Assembly: GCA_021733795.1 (NCBI GenBank)
Contig: JAIPKB010000005.1
Span: 1-64,000 of the forward strand
DNA length: 64,000 nucleotides
Direction: 5' to 3'
From: Akkermansiaceae bacterium
Lineage (GTDB): Bacteria; Verrucomicrobiota; Verrucomicrobiia; Verrucomicrobiales; Akkermansiaceae
The notes under the pieces were generated by a model. It made no database searches and was not told the DNA's origin. It worked only from the letters and a program-made list of their open reading frames with translations. Of this stretch, positions 24,064 to 33,241 are shown piece after piece. Position 1 is the first letter of the stretch; every line of letters begins with the position of its first letter. Position numbers and translations under genes: made by a program.

Positions 24064-25098
24064 TCACAGCCGCAGCCCGTTCTGCTCCACCACATCCTCC
24101 CATGTGCGGAATGGTGCGGGCGGCAGGTAGGCATGACGCTGGGAGTCATAGTGCCCTTCAACTCCGGTCAGCACACGCATCGAGTCGGTGGCGGCGGCCT
24201 TGACGCCATCGTCGGTGCAGCGGCTGCCGCCGAAGAAGTCGTTGCCCGGCCAGGACACGTGGTCCCAGGCAACGATGCTGAAGAACGGGCAATCGGAGAA
24301 ATCATCGCCTTCCTCGGCATAGGTGGCTGGCTGGCAGAGTTGGGATTTTCCGGCATTCCCTTGGAGCAAGGGCCGGACCATCAGGGAAATGCCGTGGATT
24401 TCCTGACGGTGGTTGGAGCACTCGTTGAAGGGGTCGTAGTAAACCGCCTTGATGTTCGGCACTGAGTCCCCGTGAGTGCTGAGAAACCGCTCCAGCACAA
24501 TCTGGAGAGCGGTTCCCAGTTGTCCTTTGAAGGGGCCTGCGAATTGTCCACAGCCAAGACCGGGGATGGTGAGCAGGGCGGGTTTTCCATGGGTGGCGGC
24601 GCAGGCATTCACATGGCGGAACACCGGCCGCAGACGACGCTCGTAAAGCCGATAGAATCCCTCGGCGCACAAGGCTTCGTCGCCGTCGGTCACTTCCGCC
24701 AGATCGGCTGGCTCACAGCCCCTGCCGTTGCACAGCAAGGCCCCTGGAGTGAAGATCAGGGTCCCGGCAAACGGCACCGCATGCACCTCCGGAGAAACAT
24801 GGCGACCGTTGTCATAAACCGTCACCGGCACTGAAATGGAAATATCGCCCAGCAGGCGGAGTTCGGTGAGGTTCCAGTCCGAGCCATCGCCCGCCACCGC
24901 GCTCTCGGCGAAAATCTGCGGCACTTTCGTGTTGAGCAGCGCGTCTTGAAACCCTGCTTCGGTCAGCGCGGCCAGATCATCCCCGCGAAGGCGGTTGGCC
25001 AATCGCGCGCCGGCCTGCGTCGCGCCGGATTGCCACGATACCAGGTATCCCGCAAGCCGGCTGCGGGTTTCATCGGGGATGAGGATTTGAAAGGACAT
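24064..25098 (-). CDS. Macro-domain-like uncharacterised protein
   Basis: A 344-aa soluble protein. The middle has TLIFTPGALLCNGRGCEPAD then PALLTIPGLGCGQFAGPFKG, reminiscent of the ligand-binding glycine loops of macro/PARG-type ADP-ribose-binding folds. The C-terminal half carries IKAVYYDPFNECSNHRQEIH and a striking NDFFGGSRCTDDGVKAAATD then SMRVLTGVEGHYD motif. I cannot name a family with certainty; the macro-like reading is inference from glycine-loop pattern. It lies 25 bp downstream of a dual-specificity phosphatase in the same orientation, an arrangement suggesting joint processing of phosphate or ADP-ribose groups. Confidence 0.6.
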   Translation of the reverse strand: MSFQILIPDETRSRLAGYLVSWQSGATQAGARLANRLRGDDLAALTEAGFQDALLNTKVPQIFAESAVAGDGSDWNLTELRLLGDISISVPVTVYDNGRHVSPEVHAVPFAGTLIFTPGALLCNGRGCEPADLAEVTDGDEALCAEGFYRLYERRLRPVFRHVNACAATHGKPALLTIPGLGCGQFAGPFKGQLGTALQIVLERFLSTHGDSVPNIKAVYYDPFNECSNHRQEIHGISLMVRPLLQGNAGKSQLCQPATYAEEGDDFSDCPFFSIVAWDHVSWPGNDFFGGSRCTDDGVKAAATDSMRVLTGVEGHYDSQRHAYLPPAPFRTWEDVVEQNGLRL

Positions 25099-25123
25099 GA
25101 TTGGTCAGGGGGAAGCAGCGCGC

Positions 25124-25645
25124 TCAGGGCATGGCACGCCATGACCGGACGTATCGTTGCTGCGCAGCGGTCTGGGGCGATTCGGGATGGATCGAAACCT
25201 TGGGCATGTGGGTGGCGTAAAGGTGTTGGACGCGGGCCAGTGCGGACTCGGGGCCCAAGCCGCACTTGCGGAACCAGCAACCGACGACGGTGCCGGTTCG
25301 GCCGATGCCACCCCAACAGTGGATGTAGACCGCCGGCGAGCCGGCGATGCCCTGTTCGATCGCGTCGAGCGCCCGGCGCATGGTCGCCTTGGAATCCGGC
25401 ACCCCCATATCGGGCACCGGCGCGGAAATCCGGTGGAGGGAAAGCCCAAGTTCCGTGCCCAGTTCCTTCAGCAGACCCTCGTAGGGTTCCAGCAGATCCT
25501 GAGGAGTGGTGAGGTCGATGAAGGTGCGGATGCCTGCGGCGAGCAGATGGTTCAGTCGGGCTTTGGCGATTTCCGGATCCCAGTGGCCCGGGTATTCACC
25601 GGCGTAGAGCACGCGTTCTTCGATGGAGTAGAACTGTGGTTTCAT
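25124..25645 (-). CDS. Dual-specificity/tyrosine phosphatase
   Basis: A 173-aa protein with the Cys-based phosphatase loop YIHCWGGIGRTGTVVGC (HCX5R, catalytic Cys and Arg present) and a general-acid candidate in APVPDMGVPD. Length and N-terminal VLYAGEYPGHWDP match bacterial DSP/PTP-like proteins with a YAGEYPG lead-in. It may dephosphorylate proteins, inositol phosphates or related small molecules. Followed after 25 bp by the macro-domain-like gene, probably one transcript. Confidence 0.88.
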   Translation of the reverse strand: MKPQFYSIEERVLYAGEYPGHWDPEIAKARLNHLLAAGIRTFIDLTTPQDLLEPYEGLLKELGTELGLSLHRISAPVPDMGVPDSKATMRRALDAIEQGIAGSPAVYIHCWGGIGRTGTVVGCWFRKCGLGPESALARVQHLYATHMPKVSIHPESPQTAAQQRYVRSWRAMP

Positions 25646-25686
25646 GTGGATGATCTCGGCAACATTTTCCGCCCTGCCCTGGATCC

Positions 25687-26815
25687 TTACGAAACGGATG
25701 GCCTGAATATCAGTTTGTCGATCCTGGTTGGCGCACCCATATCAATTCGCAATGCGCCACCCCAGATCGGCCCGTTCATGACACGGAAATAGGTGGTCAG
25801 ATCGTCATCGAACAGATAACGATCCCACGCGCCTCGTTCCACAAGAAGCTTCTGGCCGAAGAACGCGTCCCGCGCCGCCTTGACCTGGCGGATGGCGGTG
25901 GGACCTGAACGGAATTTCGAGCGGATCTCCATGGCGTTGTTGTTTGCCGCGAAACAGGTGGCTTCGTACAGTGACTCGGCATCTGCCGGCACATCCACCG
26001 GGGTCAGGTCGTTGAGCTTGCGATACCAGGGCTGTTTGAGCGCGTTGCCGGGAAACGAAATTGTGCGGCTCTTTCCTTGCAGGAGTTCGGGGGCGGGTTT
26101 TCCATCGAGGGAGGCATTGGCAAAGGTGCGTGGTTGGGCGGGCAGGCGGACGGTCGCCGTAGTGCCTGGCATGCCCAGGAGCTTGATGATGGCCGGCTTG
26201 CCGGGCACATCACGGACGACCTCATACGAACAGCCGGATACGCCCGGTTCGCGGGAAGGGTTCGTGGAAACCAGCAACGCATAACTGCGGAAAGCGGGGA
26301 TCACGATCTCGACGGTGTCGCCTTTTTTGAATTGTCCCAGGATTTCTTCTGATGGATGCAGGCGACGGACGTCATATGGTCCACCGCTACCAAGCCCGAT
26401 GCTCTCATCAAGCGTGACCGTGCGGGTCACGGGATTCCAGGTGGGGTTGGTCAATGTGACGATCCGCGTTTTCCGGTCACCTCGGGAAACGGCGTTGGAT
26501 CCGTAGGTTTGATCGGGCAGAAACAGGGCATTCACGAGGATGTCGCGGTAGCTCCGGGTCAGGTTGTGGATGCGGGCAAGCTTCGGGAATTCATCATCGC
26601 GCAGGAACCAGGGACTGCCGTATAACTCGGGTGCCAGGATCAGGTTTCGCTGCAAGGCCTGGAGAACAAGGTCATCTTCCCAATAATCCAGGCAGGATGA
26701 CAGGCAGACCCCATGATCTTCCAGCAAGCGCATCCTCTTCCCATTCTCGTAATCAATGGGGATCCCGATTTCGAGGGCACAAACGCGGTTATGCGTGGCG
26801 CAATTGGCGTTGGCG
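25687..26815 (-). pseudogene. 5'-truncated carbohydrate-active or surface enzyme
   Basis: The minus-strand frame from about IGIPIDYENGKRMRLLEDHG through WFLRDDEFPKLARIHNLTRS then YRDILVNALFLPDQTYGSNA, and on to beta-rich RIVTLTNPTWNPVTRTVTLD, ends at IDKLIFRPSVS. A catalytic-looking domain followed by a beta-sandwich suggests a glycoside hydrolase or related exported enzyme, but I do not recognise the family. Homology begins right at an R1-like repeat (26822), and no start codon or signal peptide is available. I infer loss of the N-terminal half. Confidence 0.55.
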
Positions 26816-26821
26816 CGCCAA

Positions 26822-26900
26822 CTGCCAGGAAATTGCTTTTTGGGTGAAAGCCGGCCCAAGATCCGGTGGCCGAGCCGGAGGGTGGGGAAAATGGGGGTGA
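26822..26900. repeat. Interspersed repeat R1, diverged copy F
   Basis: Starts TGCCAGGAAATTGCTTTT and ends GGGGAAAATGGGGGTGAC, the R1 edges, but the centre is replaced. It marks the exact 5' limit of the truncated enzyme at 25687-26815. Confidence 0.55.
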
Positions 26901-27200
26901 CACTGCGAAAAAGCCGCAGCTGCGCCGGAGCCGACCAAGGCGTTGGTCCGGTCGGATCATGCAGAGTAATGGGGGGGTTGCTAGAATCATGGATGAGCTC
27001 TTCAGGGCCAAAAATGGCTAACCGGCCTGCTTTGGCAAGGTGATTCAGCAATAAACTCGATTGTTCAGAAATTCGTTGGCCCGGTTGGTGGAATCCAAGC
27101 GCCTCAAGCACGTGAGCGGCATCGGAGCGACGACCACCGATGACCACATAATGGATCCACCATGAGACTGTCCGCTGCGGATGGGAGCGGGGAGGGTTCC
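26900..27200 (-). pseudogene. Unidentified protein fragment
   Basis: Minus-strand frame WWIHYVVIGGRRSDAAHVLE then ALGFHQPGQRISEQSSLLLN then GRLAIFGPEELIHDSSNPPI then TPWSAPAQLRLF. It looks like real, non-repetitive protein, but both ends run into repeat or low-complexity sequence. It is in the same frame as the truncated enzyme beyond the R1 copy, so it could also be a distant part of that gene. Family not recognised. Confidence 0.35.
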
Positions 27201-27372
27201 GGCGCGAGACGCACCGGAGACAGCCTGCGGCGGGACGCCACAGCCACATGGATTGTGTTTCCTGATCTATTGGCCTAGGTGCAGGCGTCTTTTTCGGTGA
27301 GGACAGGGGAGGGGGCTTGTTCGGTGCGCGGCGGGTCACTTGGCTGGTCGATGCCGGTGTTGGCCGTGTCAA

Positions 27373-27505
27373 CTGTCGTCTAACGAACTGTCTAACGAAA
27401 TCAGCAACTGGATCGGCTCCTGGGGACCGCTGATGGAGGTGTTGGAACCGGAGGATTCAAGGGAGAGGGTGGCTGAGACGTTGCTTATCGTATCTCGATC
27501 AGATC
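27373..27505 (+). pseudogene. WYL-domain regulator, C-terminal scrap
   Basis: The frame ELSNEISNWIGSWGPLMEVL then EPEDSRERVAETLLIV matches the conserved last helix and strand of WYL-domain transcription regulators (EISNWILSWG...VLEPE pattern). Everything N-terminal is missing. Confidence 0.5.
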
Positions 27506-27567
27506 ATGCGGCGATGACTGGATGGTCAATCCGCCGCAGAAGATGAAGAGAAGACACGAGACTCACG

Positions 27568-27650
27568 GTGCGGAAATACCGCCACACCCGGTTCTGGGCC
27601 GTGTATGTCGATAGCGAACTGCTCGCGGTGGTGGGCTATCGGATGGACGG
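27568..27650 (+). pseudogene. Small conserved-protein scrap
   Basis: The frame VRKYRHTRFWAVYVDSELLA then VVGYRMDGG resembles the common short (about 60 aa) plus-strand protein with a VRxYRxTRFWxVYxxGELxxVxVY pattern found in many PVC genomes. It overlaps the 3' end of the GH15-like gene on the other strand. Function unknown. Confidence 0.3.
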
Positions 27651-28880
27651 CGGAATTTTGAAATGCGACGGATGGGCGTGGGCGAGATTCGACAGGACCT
27701 GCGCGGCGACGATGTGAAAACTTTGTGCCCAAGCCAGCGGCGTATTATGCCCCGGCTTGGCGCCGACGTACATTTCCGGCACCGCGCCCTCGGGTGTCAT
27801 GTTGCGCTCAAGCTGGGTGAAGTATTCCAGCGCCTTGGCGAAGAAGCGCCGCCGCTCCTCCCAACTGAAGGGGATGGCATTTCGCGCCAGGTCGTAGTCA
27901 CCGCTGGCTTCCGCCAGTTTGCCGTAACAGATGGTCAGCCACGCCAGCCCCAGCGGCCACTGGGCCGGTCCATCGTTGCCGGGATGCATTCCCTTGCCGC
28001 AATATGTGTCATTCGGGTAGCGGGTGACGCCATGCACGCCGACCAAGTGTTTCTCAATCTGCGCGAGCAAGATTTTCTTGGTCTCGTAATCAACGATGTT
28101 GTAAGGCCAGATCAGGCTTAACTGCGCGAGGTCGAAAGGGCGGTGAGCCGACTCGCCCGGGAGCATGCGCATCAGCGCGCTGTAACCTTCGGCGATCATC
28201 CGCTCGCTGACCGGGACGAGATGGCCAATTGGAATTTTGTTACGATACTTGTGGTCGTAATGGCCCTGGTCGAACCACATCGTCAGCCCGCCGAGCACCG
28301 CGCCGTAACTGCTGGCATGTTCCTCCGGGCCTTCCTCCCAAACGCCGAAATCCGGCTCAAACCCCATGTTGAAAATGTAATTCCGGATGTTTCCCATCAG
28401 GTAGTAATCCTCCGTGGTGAAACGGAAACCGAAGCCCTTCTTCACGAGGTCGCCCAGCTTATACATGAACAGCCCGAATACATCCAATTGGTGATGGCCC
28501 CATTCATCCGTGATCGTTTCCAGGGTGGTCGGATGGACGCGTGCGGGCATGAACAGCCCGCGTTGATGCAGCACGTGCGGTTTGATGATGGACGCCTTGA
28601 CGAATTGCGAGTGATGCTTCTTGAAGATTTCCAACACCAGCCGGAAGCTCTCCACGGTCTTGTCGTAGCAGCCGAGATATTCGTTTGCGTAGGTCGCATA
28701 CATGATGTCGCGAATCCAATACACGTTGTAGGCGTCGCCCTCGTTGTCATCGGCGTTGTAGGGACTGGCCACATATCCGCCGTTGGGCCGGCGCATCCGT
28801 TCCAGGCAGACATAGGAAGTCCGGATGCGTTCTTCCAACGGAAGCTGGTGGAAGGTTGGTTCTGGCTTGGGCGTGTTCAT
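27636..28880 (-). CDS. GH15-like (glucoamylase/phosphorylase-kinase-alpha type) glycoside hydrolase
   Basis: A 414-aa (alpha/alpha)6-barrel protein. Family features are the N-terminal YVCLERMRRPNGGYVASPYN then EGDAYNVYWIRDIMYATYAN (the YxxxWIRD substrate site), the acid-base region DFGVWEEGPEEHASSYGAVL (WEE), and the final block AVPEMYVGAKPGHNTPLAWA with the second catalytic Glu. It probably hydrolyses alpha-glucans or acts on glycogen. No signal peptide from ATG 28880, so cytosolic. It is complete and lies downstream of an R1 copy 50 bp before its start. Confidence 0.85.
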   Translation of the reverse strand: MNTPKPEPTFHQLPLEERIRTSYVCLERMRRPNGGYVASPYNADDNEGDAYNVYWIRDIMYATYANEYLGCYDKTVESFRLVLEIFKKHHSQFVKASIIKPHVLHQRGLFMPARVHPTTLETITDEWGHHQLDVFGLFMYKLGDLVKKGFGFRFTTEDYYLMGNIRNYIFNMGFEPDFGVWEEGPEEHASSYGAVLGGLTMWFDQGHYDHKYRNKIPIGHLVPVSERMIAEGYSALMRMLPGESAHRPFDLAQLSLIWPYNIVDYETKKILLAQIEKHLVGVHGVTRYPNDTYCGKGMHPGNDGPAQWPLGLAWLTICYGKLAEASGDYDLARNAIPFSWEERRRFFAKALEYFTQLERNMTPEGAVPEMYVGAKPGHNTPLAWAQSFHIVAAQVLSNLAHAHPSHFKIPPSIR

Positions 28881-28930
28881 TGGCGTTGACCGTTGTTCAT
28901 CAGGCGATGGAGAATTTCGGGAAGGAACGG

Positions 28931-29003
28931 TTGCCAGGAAATTGCTGATAGGTTGGTGCGCATGATGGGCTAAAGAGCGGTTCGGAGAGCGGGAGAAAGG
29001 GGG
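28931..29003. repeat. Interspersed repeat R1, copy C
   Basis: Begins TTGCCAGGAAATTGC and carries GGTTGGTGCGCATGATGG and the GGTTCGGAGAGCGGGAG tail; a 5-bp deletion shortens the centre. It lies 50 bp upstream of the GH15-like start. Confidence 0.9.
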
Positions 29004-29065
29004 CTTCGACAGGCATTCCGGCACTCCGCCGGGCGCGCGGAGACTCGGTTTTGGTGACCATGGGT

Positions 29066-29165
29066 GTGGGAACGGCTGGCAAGGCTTGGAATTCCGAGGC
29101 GTAGAATACGGATTCCCCACGCCCCGTCAACAAGAACCTCGGAGAAAATCAGATTGTTTTCGAGG
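29066..29165. repeat. Interspersed repeat R2, copy 4 (left half)
   Basis: GGGAACGGCTGGCAAGGC then TTGGAATTCCGAGGCG aligns with the left half of R2. It is sandwiched between two R1 copies (C and D), so R1 and R2 form a nested cluster. Confidence 0.7.
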
Positions 29166-29167
29166 AA

Positions 29168-29245
29168 TTGCTAGGAAACTGCTTTTCGGGGTGGGTGCGC
29201 ATGAGGGCCGAAAGAGCGGTTCAGCGGCCCCGGGAGGAAAGGGGA
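29168..29245. repeat. Interspersed repeat R1, copy D
   Basis: TTGCTAGGAAACTGC at the left and GGTGGGTGCGCATGAGG in the centre; the tail diverges after GAGCGGTTC. Minus-strand peptide MRTHPEKQFPSN is preserved. Confidence 0.85.
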
Positions 29246-29540
29246 TTGAGGTCACTTCAGCGTCATTATCCATCATTGCGGGATCCGGCAAGAGAACAGC
29301 ATAAGGTCAGCAGCTTGGAGGGCCTCGCAGACCCGGACGACAGCCACAAGGTGGTCTCGTTCTACCGGGGCAGGGTGATCAAAGGGGGGTGTCATTTTCA
29401 TGAACGGCGGCGGCTGGCAACGTAACGGACTGCAACTCTCTGTCTGTTCATCGGGTATTTGCCGCATCTCCGACCAAGGCGCTCATTTTGAAAAAAGCCG
29501 GCGGCCGGCGCTGTTTATTACGGAAATATTTACAATACGC
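29246..29540. other. Gene-free interval upstream of the LTA-synthase-like gene
   Basis: No gene supported. Contains a GCCGGCGGCCGGC palindrome near 29501 that could end transcription from the left, then AT-rich sequence leading into the promoter at 29541. Confidence 0.4.
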
Positions 29541-29569
29541 TTGGATGTTTTGAATAACTGTGCTAAAAT
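29541..29569 (+). promoter_or_regulatory. Sigma-70-type promoter for the LTA-synthase-like gene
   Basis: TTGGAT (29541-29546), a 17-bp spacer, and TAAAAT (29564-29569) in AT-rich sequence give a near-consensus promoter. Transcription would start near 29576, leaving a leader of less than 20 bases before the ATG and no clear Shine-Dalgarno. Confidence 0.6.
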
Positions 29570-29593
29570 CTGTGCGTTTCATCAGTCTCACCC

Positions 29594-31564
29594 ATGAAAA
29601 ACATCGAAATTTCGCCCTCTTTGTTCATCCGCGACGCCGAATACCGGGAATTCCTGGGCAGAATCGCAGCCTATGTGTTTCTTCTTTTTTGCCTCGTGCC
29701 CTTGGTCACCGGAGTGCTGCTGCCCTATTCGTTCTCACTCACCGACGAACCCTTCGCGTCCCTACTGATGCGATTGATGATGTTGATCGCCACCGGCACC
29801 GCGTCCGCGCTCCTCGCATGGCTCCCCGCCTTCTTCGTCTTGCGAAGTTCTGTTTTGCGACGGATCTATGTGTTCCTGCTCTTTCCCGTCAGCATCGTCA
29901 GTCTGGCAATCCAGGCGATCATGTACCGGGAGTTCGGAACCGAAATCGACACGCGCTTCTTCGGCCTGTTTCGGGGCAACTTCTCCGCCCTCTGGACCTT
30001 CGCCCGCCGCGAGTATCACCTTGACTGGGCGATCGCCTTGCTGATCATCGCGTCCGTTGCCCTGGCCTACCGGATCTGCCGCAGCGGCTGCAAGCCATGG
30101 GCTCCCTCCGTCCGACTCTCCATGGGCCTCGGCCTCATCCTGCTGATGAATGGCAGTCTTTCCCTCGCCTTGCACCCCGACATTCCAAGGGTCGACCACT
30201 ACAGCCCCGTCAAACTCTCCACCGCGCCGCTCTTCCAGGTCGTCATGTTCCTGGGCGGGCACTACTTCGTCGGACACACCTCGGGCTACCGCGGAATTCT
30301 GGAGGATGCCGGTGAGATCACGACCGACGAGTATGGCGAACTCACCAAACGCCTCGGCGTCGAACCGGGGATGTTTTCTCAACGTGAAGTCCACCGTCCC
30401 GCTTGGCTCAAGAAAAAGCCGTCCCATGTGTTCCTGTTTGTCATGGAGAGCATCGGGTACGACGTCGTCGAAAACCCCGATCTCGCGGATCTGGCTCCTT
30501 ACATCAGGAGGTTCGCCAACGAAGGACTGTTGACCCCCAATTTCAGTGCCTCCAGCGGATGCACGATCGATGCCATTCAAGCCACGGTTTCAGGTGTCGC
30601 CACCCAGGCGCGGTATCCAGTTCCGCGGACACTGGAGCGATTCAAGCTGGATACGCTCGCCCGCGTGCTGAAACGGGCGGACTACAAACCGATTTTCTTT
30701 GCGGCGTCCCAGCGGAAGTTTGGAGCCAAGGGCGATTCCTGCGAGGCATACGGATACGACTACTTCACCGGCTGCGCGGACGTGGCGCACCACATCAAAT
30801 CCAACGAATGGGGCGTGAACGATGGAGACTTCTTCGAGTGGGCCCGGGGGCAACTCGCCGATTTGCAGACACCGCACTTCATCAGCTTCCTGAATGTCTC
30901 CAATCACACTCCCCACGATGCTCCGGTGGACGAACTGGGGGACGTCACCTTCACGGACGCCGCCTTGGATTGTTTCTTCGGCCGGAACCGGAAGGACAAA
31001 ATCCATTTCGCAAAGCACATCAAGTATGCGGATTGGAAGCTGGGGGAAATGGCGGAGAAGCTGAAAAGGCGGTATCCCGACGCACTTTTCGTGTTCGTGG
31101 GCGACCACGCCAGCTCCAAGCTCTGCTGCGACCCGCTGCTGCAAGTGCCGTTCGTCCTGTGGAACGACCGCGTCATCGACACCAGCGTGGACACCTCCCG
31201 GTGGTACGGCGCCCACATGGACATCCTCGCCACCCTCGCCAACCTCGTCCTGCCCGACGGCGACCGTTTCACCACCCTGGGCAATCCGGTGTGGTCCCAG
31301 GCCAACGACCGCGTCTCGTCCGCCGGATCGCTCGTCCTCACCAACAAGGGCTACCTGACCAAGAAGGGAGAGCGGCGCATGATGTTTCCCACGGCCCATC
31401 AGGACGGCTCCTCAGGCCCCCACCTCAGCGACTCCGAAACCCTTCTGAAATGCTCGGCGATCAACGCCCTGTCCTGGGGATACCGGAACGCGGAGGAGCT
31501 TCCGCACAAAGAATCGCCCACGCCGGACACGAGAGAGGTCGGCCCTCAGGACGTGGATTGCTAG
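29594..31564 (+). CDS. LTA-synthase-like membrane sulfatase-fold phosphotransferase
   Basis: A 656-aa inner-membrane protein. Five hydrophobic segments lie in the first 200 residues, then an extracytoplasmic alkaline-phosphatase-superfamily domain. Metal and catalytic elements are visible: HVFLFVMESIGYDV (Glu), FSASSGCTIDAIQATVSGV (candidate nucleophile Thr), SFLNVSNHTPHDAP, and LFVFVGDHASSKL (Asp-His). Family members transfer phosphoglycerol, phosphoethanolamine or similar groups to surface glycans or lipids. The last codons DC-stop are supplied by the first bases of an R1 repeat (TTGCTAG), so the natural C-terminus may have been replaced, though the catalytic domain looks complete. Confidence 0.88.
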   Translation: MKNIEISPSLFIRDAEYREFLGRIAAYVFLLFCLVPLVTGVLLPYSFSLTDEPFASLLMRLMMLIATGTASALLAWLPAFFVLRSSVLRRIYVFLLFPVSIVSLAIQAIMYREFGTEIDTRFFGLFRGNFSALWTFARREYHLDWAIALLIIASVALAYRICRSGCKPWAPSVRLSMGLGLILLMNGSLSLALHPDIPRVDHYSPVKLSTAPLFQVVMFLGGHYFVGHTSGYRGILEDAGEITTDEYGELTKRLGVEPGMFSQREVHRPAWLKKKPSHVFLFVMESIGYDVVENPDLADLAPYIRRFANEGLLTPNFSASSGCTIDAIQATVSGVATQARYPVPRTLERFKLDTLARVLKRADYKPIFFAASQRKFGAKGDSCEAYGYDYFTGCADVAHHIKSNEWGVNDGDFFEWARGQLADLQTPHFISFLNVSNHTPHDAPVDELGDVTFTDAALDCFFGRNRKDKIHFAKHIKYADWKLGEMAEKLKRRYPDALFVFVGDHASSKLCCDPLLQVPFVLWNDRVIDTSVDTSRWYGAHMDILATLANLVLPDGDRFTTLGNPVWSQANDRVSSAGSLVLTNKGYLTKKGERRMMFPTAHQDGSSGPHLSDSETLLKCSAINALSWGYRNAEELPHKESPTPDTREVGPQDVDC

Positions 31565-31611
31565 GAAATTGCTGTTTGTGGGTGGGTGCGCATGCGGGGC
31601 TAAAGAGCGGG
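31558..31611. repeat. Interspersed repeat R1, copy E
   Basis: TTGCTAGGAAATTGCTG then GTGGGTGCGCATGCGGGG then CTAAAGAGCGG. It supplies the stop codon of the upstream gene and immediately precedes the 5'-truncated LamG/CotH frame, so both neighbours break at its edges. Confidence 0.9.
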
Positions 31612-31612
31612 T

Positions 31613-33235
31613 GCCCATCCGGATTTCAACGCATCCGGCGGCACCATCATGTTCTGGATGAAATCCGCCGGCATGTCCGGCGGTGGTTCGGAGGGAGCCA
31701 TTCTCTTCCGCCGCCGCAGCAACTCGGGTACCGTGCTGGCGTTGACCGACAGCTCGAATGCCCACCCGGGCCGCATTTTCTGCCAACCCACCAACGGCGG
31801 GGCCGCGTTCTATTCCACCGCGCGAGTGGACGACAACCAATGGCATCATGTCGCGTTCGTCTATGATCAGGCGGCGGGCCGCACGGACCGGATCTACATT
31901 GATGGCGCCGAAAGCGGCAGTGCCACCCACTCCAGCGCTTGGTCGTGGCCGCCCTCCGACAGCCTGCTGTTTGGCAGATCCAACACCACCTATTGGTATA
32001 AATACAACGGATTGTTAGACGAGGTGCGGGTTTGCATCAGCGCCCTCACCCCGGCGCAGCTCGCGCAAATCCACCAAGGTGCCGGTGAAGCCGTGGAACC
32101 CGCCGATGTGGGGCCGGATCTGAGCGCCACCCTGCCCGGGAATCCCGGGGTCTTCCTGCGTCTCCCGTTCACGGTCACCCATCCGGCGGACGTGCAATCC
32201 CTGCGGTTCGCCGCACGCTGTGGCGGTGGCTTTGTGGCCTTCCTCAACGGCAATCAGGTGGCTGCGGCCAACGTGGTGCCACCGCCGGTGTGGGACGGCA
32301 CTGCCACGGCGACCGCCCTGCCGACCCGCTCGCAGGTGTTTCAGATCAGTTCTTCAAATCTGGCCGCCGGCCCGAACATGCTTGCGCTGCATGCGCTGAA
32401 GCGAACGGCTGCCGATCCCGGCTTCCTGTCCCTGATCACCCTGGACGCCACTTCCCACGACGCTACCGGCCACTATCTCCAGGCCCCGACCCCGGCCGCG
32501 GCCAACTCAGCCGCTCTTGAGAATCTCGGTCCCATCGTCACCACCGTGCGCTACAACGGCACGCTCGAACTCCCGCCGCGGCCACCCGGCGGCACCGCAC
32601 CGTCCTTCTTCAACCCAACCGCATCCGACCAGTACTTCGGCACCGTCGCGCAGGACCGCATCACCACCGCGCTGCCGGTCTATCATGTCTTCGTCCCCGG
32701 TACCTATCAATTCAATAACTCCCACGTCATCGACCAGAACAACGTCGGCGGCCGCGGCTCGTTCTTTTTCGATGGCGAACTCTACGACAACGTCTTCCTC
32801 CGCATCAAGGGCGACACCACCCGCACGATGAACAAGCGCTCGCACCGGGTGGATTTCAATCCGGTGCATCAGTTTCGTTATGCCCCGGGCCGCAAACTCC
32901 TGCGCGAACTCGCCCTCAACGCCGAATATGTCGATCCGAGCTACTCCCGCCAGATGATGAGCATGGGACTCCATCGCGCCACCGGTACCGGCGCGCCCGA
33001 CCACTTCCCCGTGCGCTGCCAGATCAACGGCATGTTCTGGCAGCTCGCGTTCCATACCGAAACCGCCGACGCCGAACTGTTGGAAAACATCGGCCTCGAT
33101 CCCAATGGCGCGCTTTACTCCAGCGTCGGCCAGATGAGCGGGGCCGCCGGTGAAAAGCAAACGCGCGTCACTGAAAGCTACGCCGATATGTCGGCCTTTG
33201 TGATCGCCACCAATGCCAAGGGACTGTCCTTTTGA
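31613..33235 (+). pseudogene. LamG/CotH-type exoprotein fragment, truncated at both ends
   Basis: A frame of about 535 codons with no signal peptide. Residues 1-150 form a LamG-like jelly roll (NQWHHVAFVYDQAAGRTDRI then YIDGAE ... YNGLLDEVRV). A beta-sandwich follows (FVAFLNGNQVAAANV ... AAGPNMLALHALK), then the N-terminal part of a CotH kinase-like domain (FFDGELYDNVFLRIKGDTTR then RTMNKRSHRVDFN, FPVRCQINGMFWQLAFHTET). It begins at R1 copy E and ends in KGLSF at a junction with a transposase relic. Normal members exceed 1000 residues and are secreted; this remnant is unlikely to function. Confidence 0.78.
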
Positions 33236-33241
33236 TGAGAA

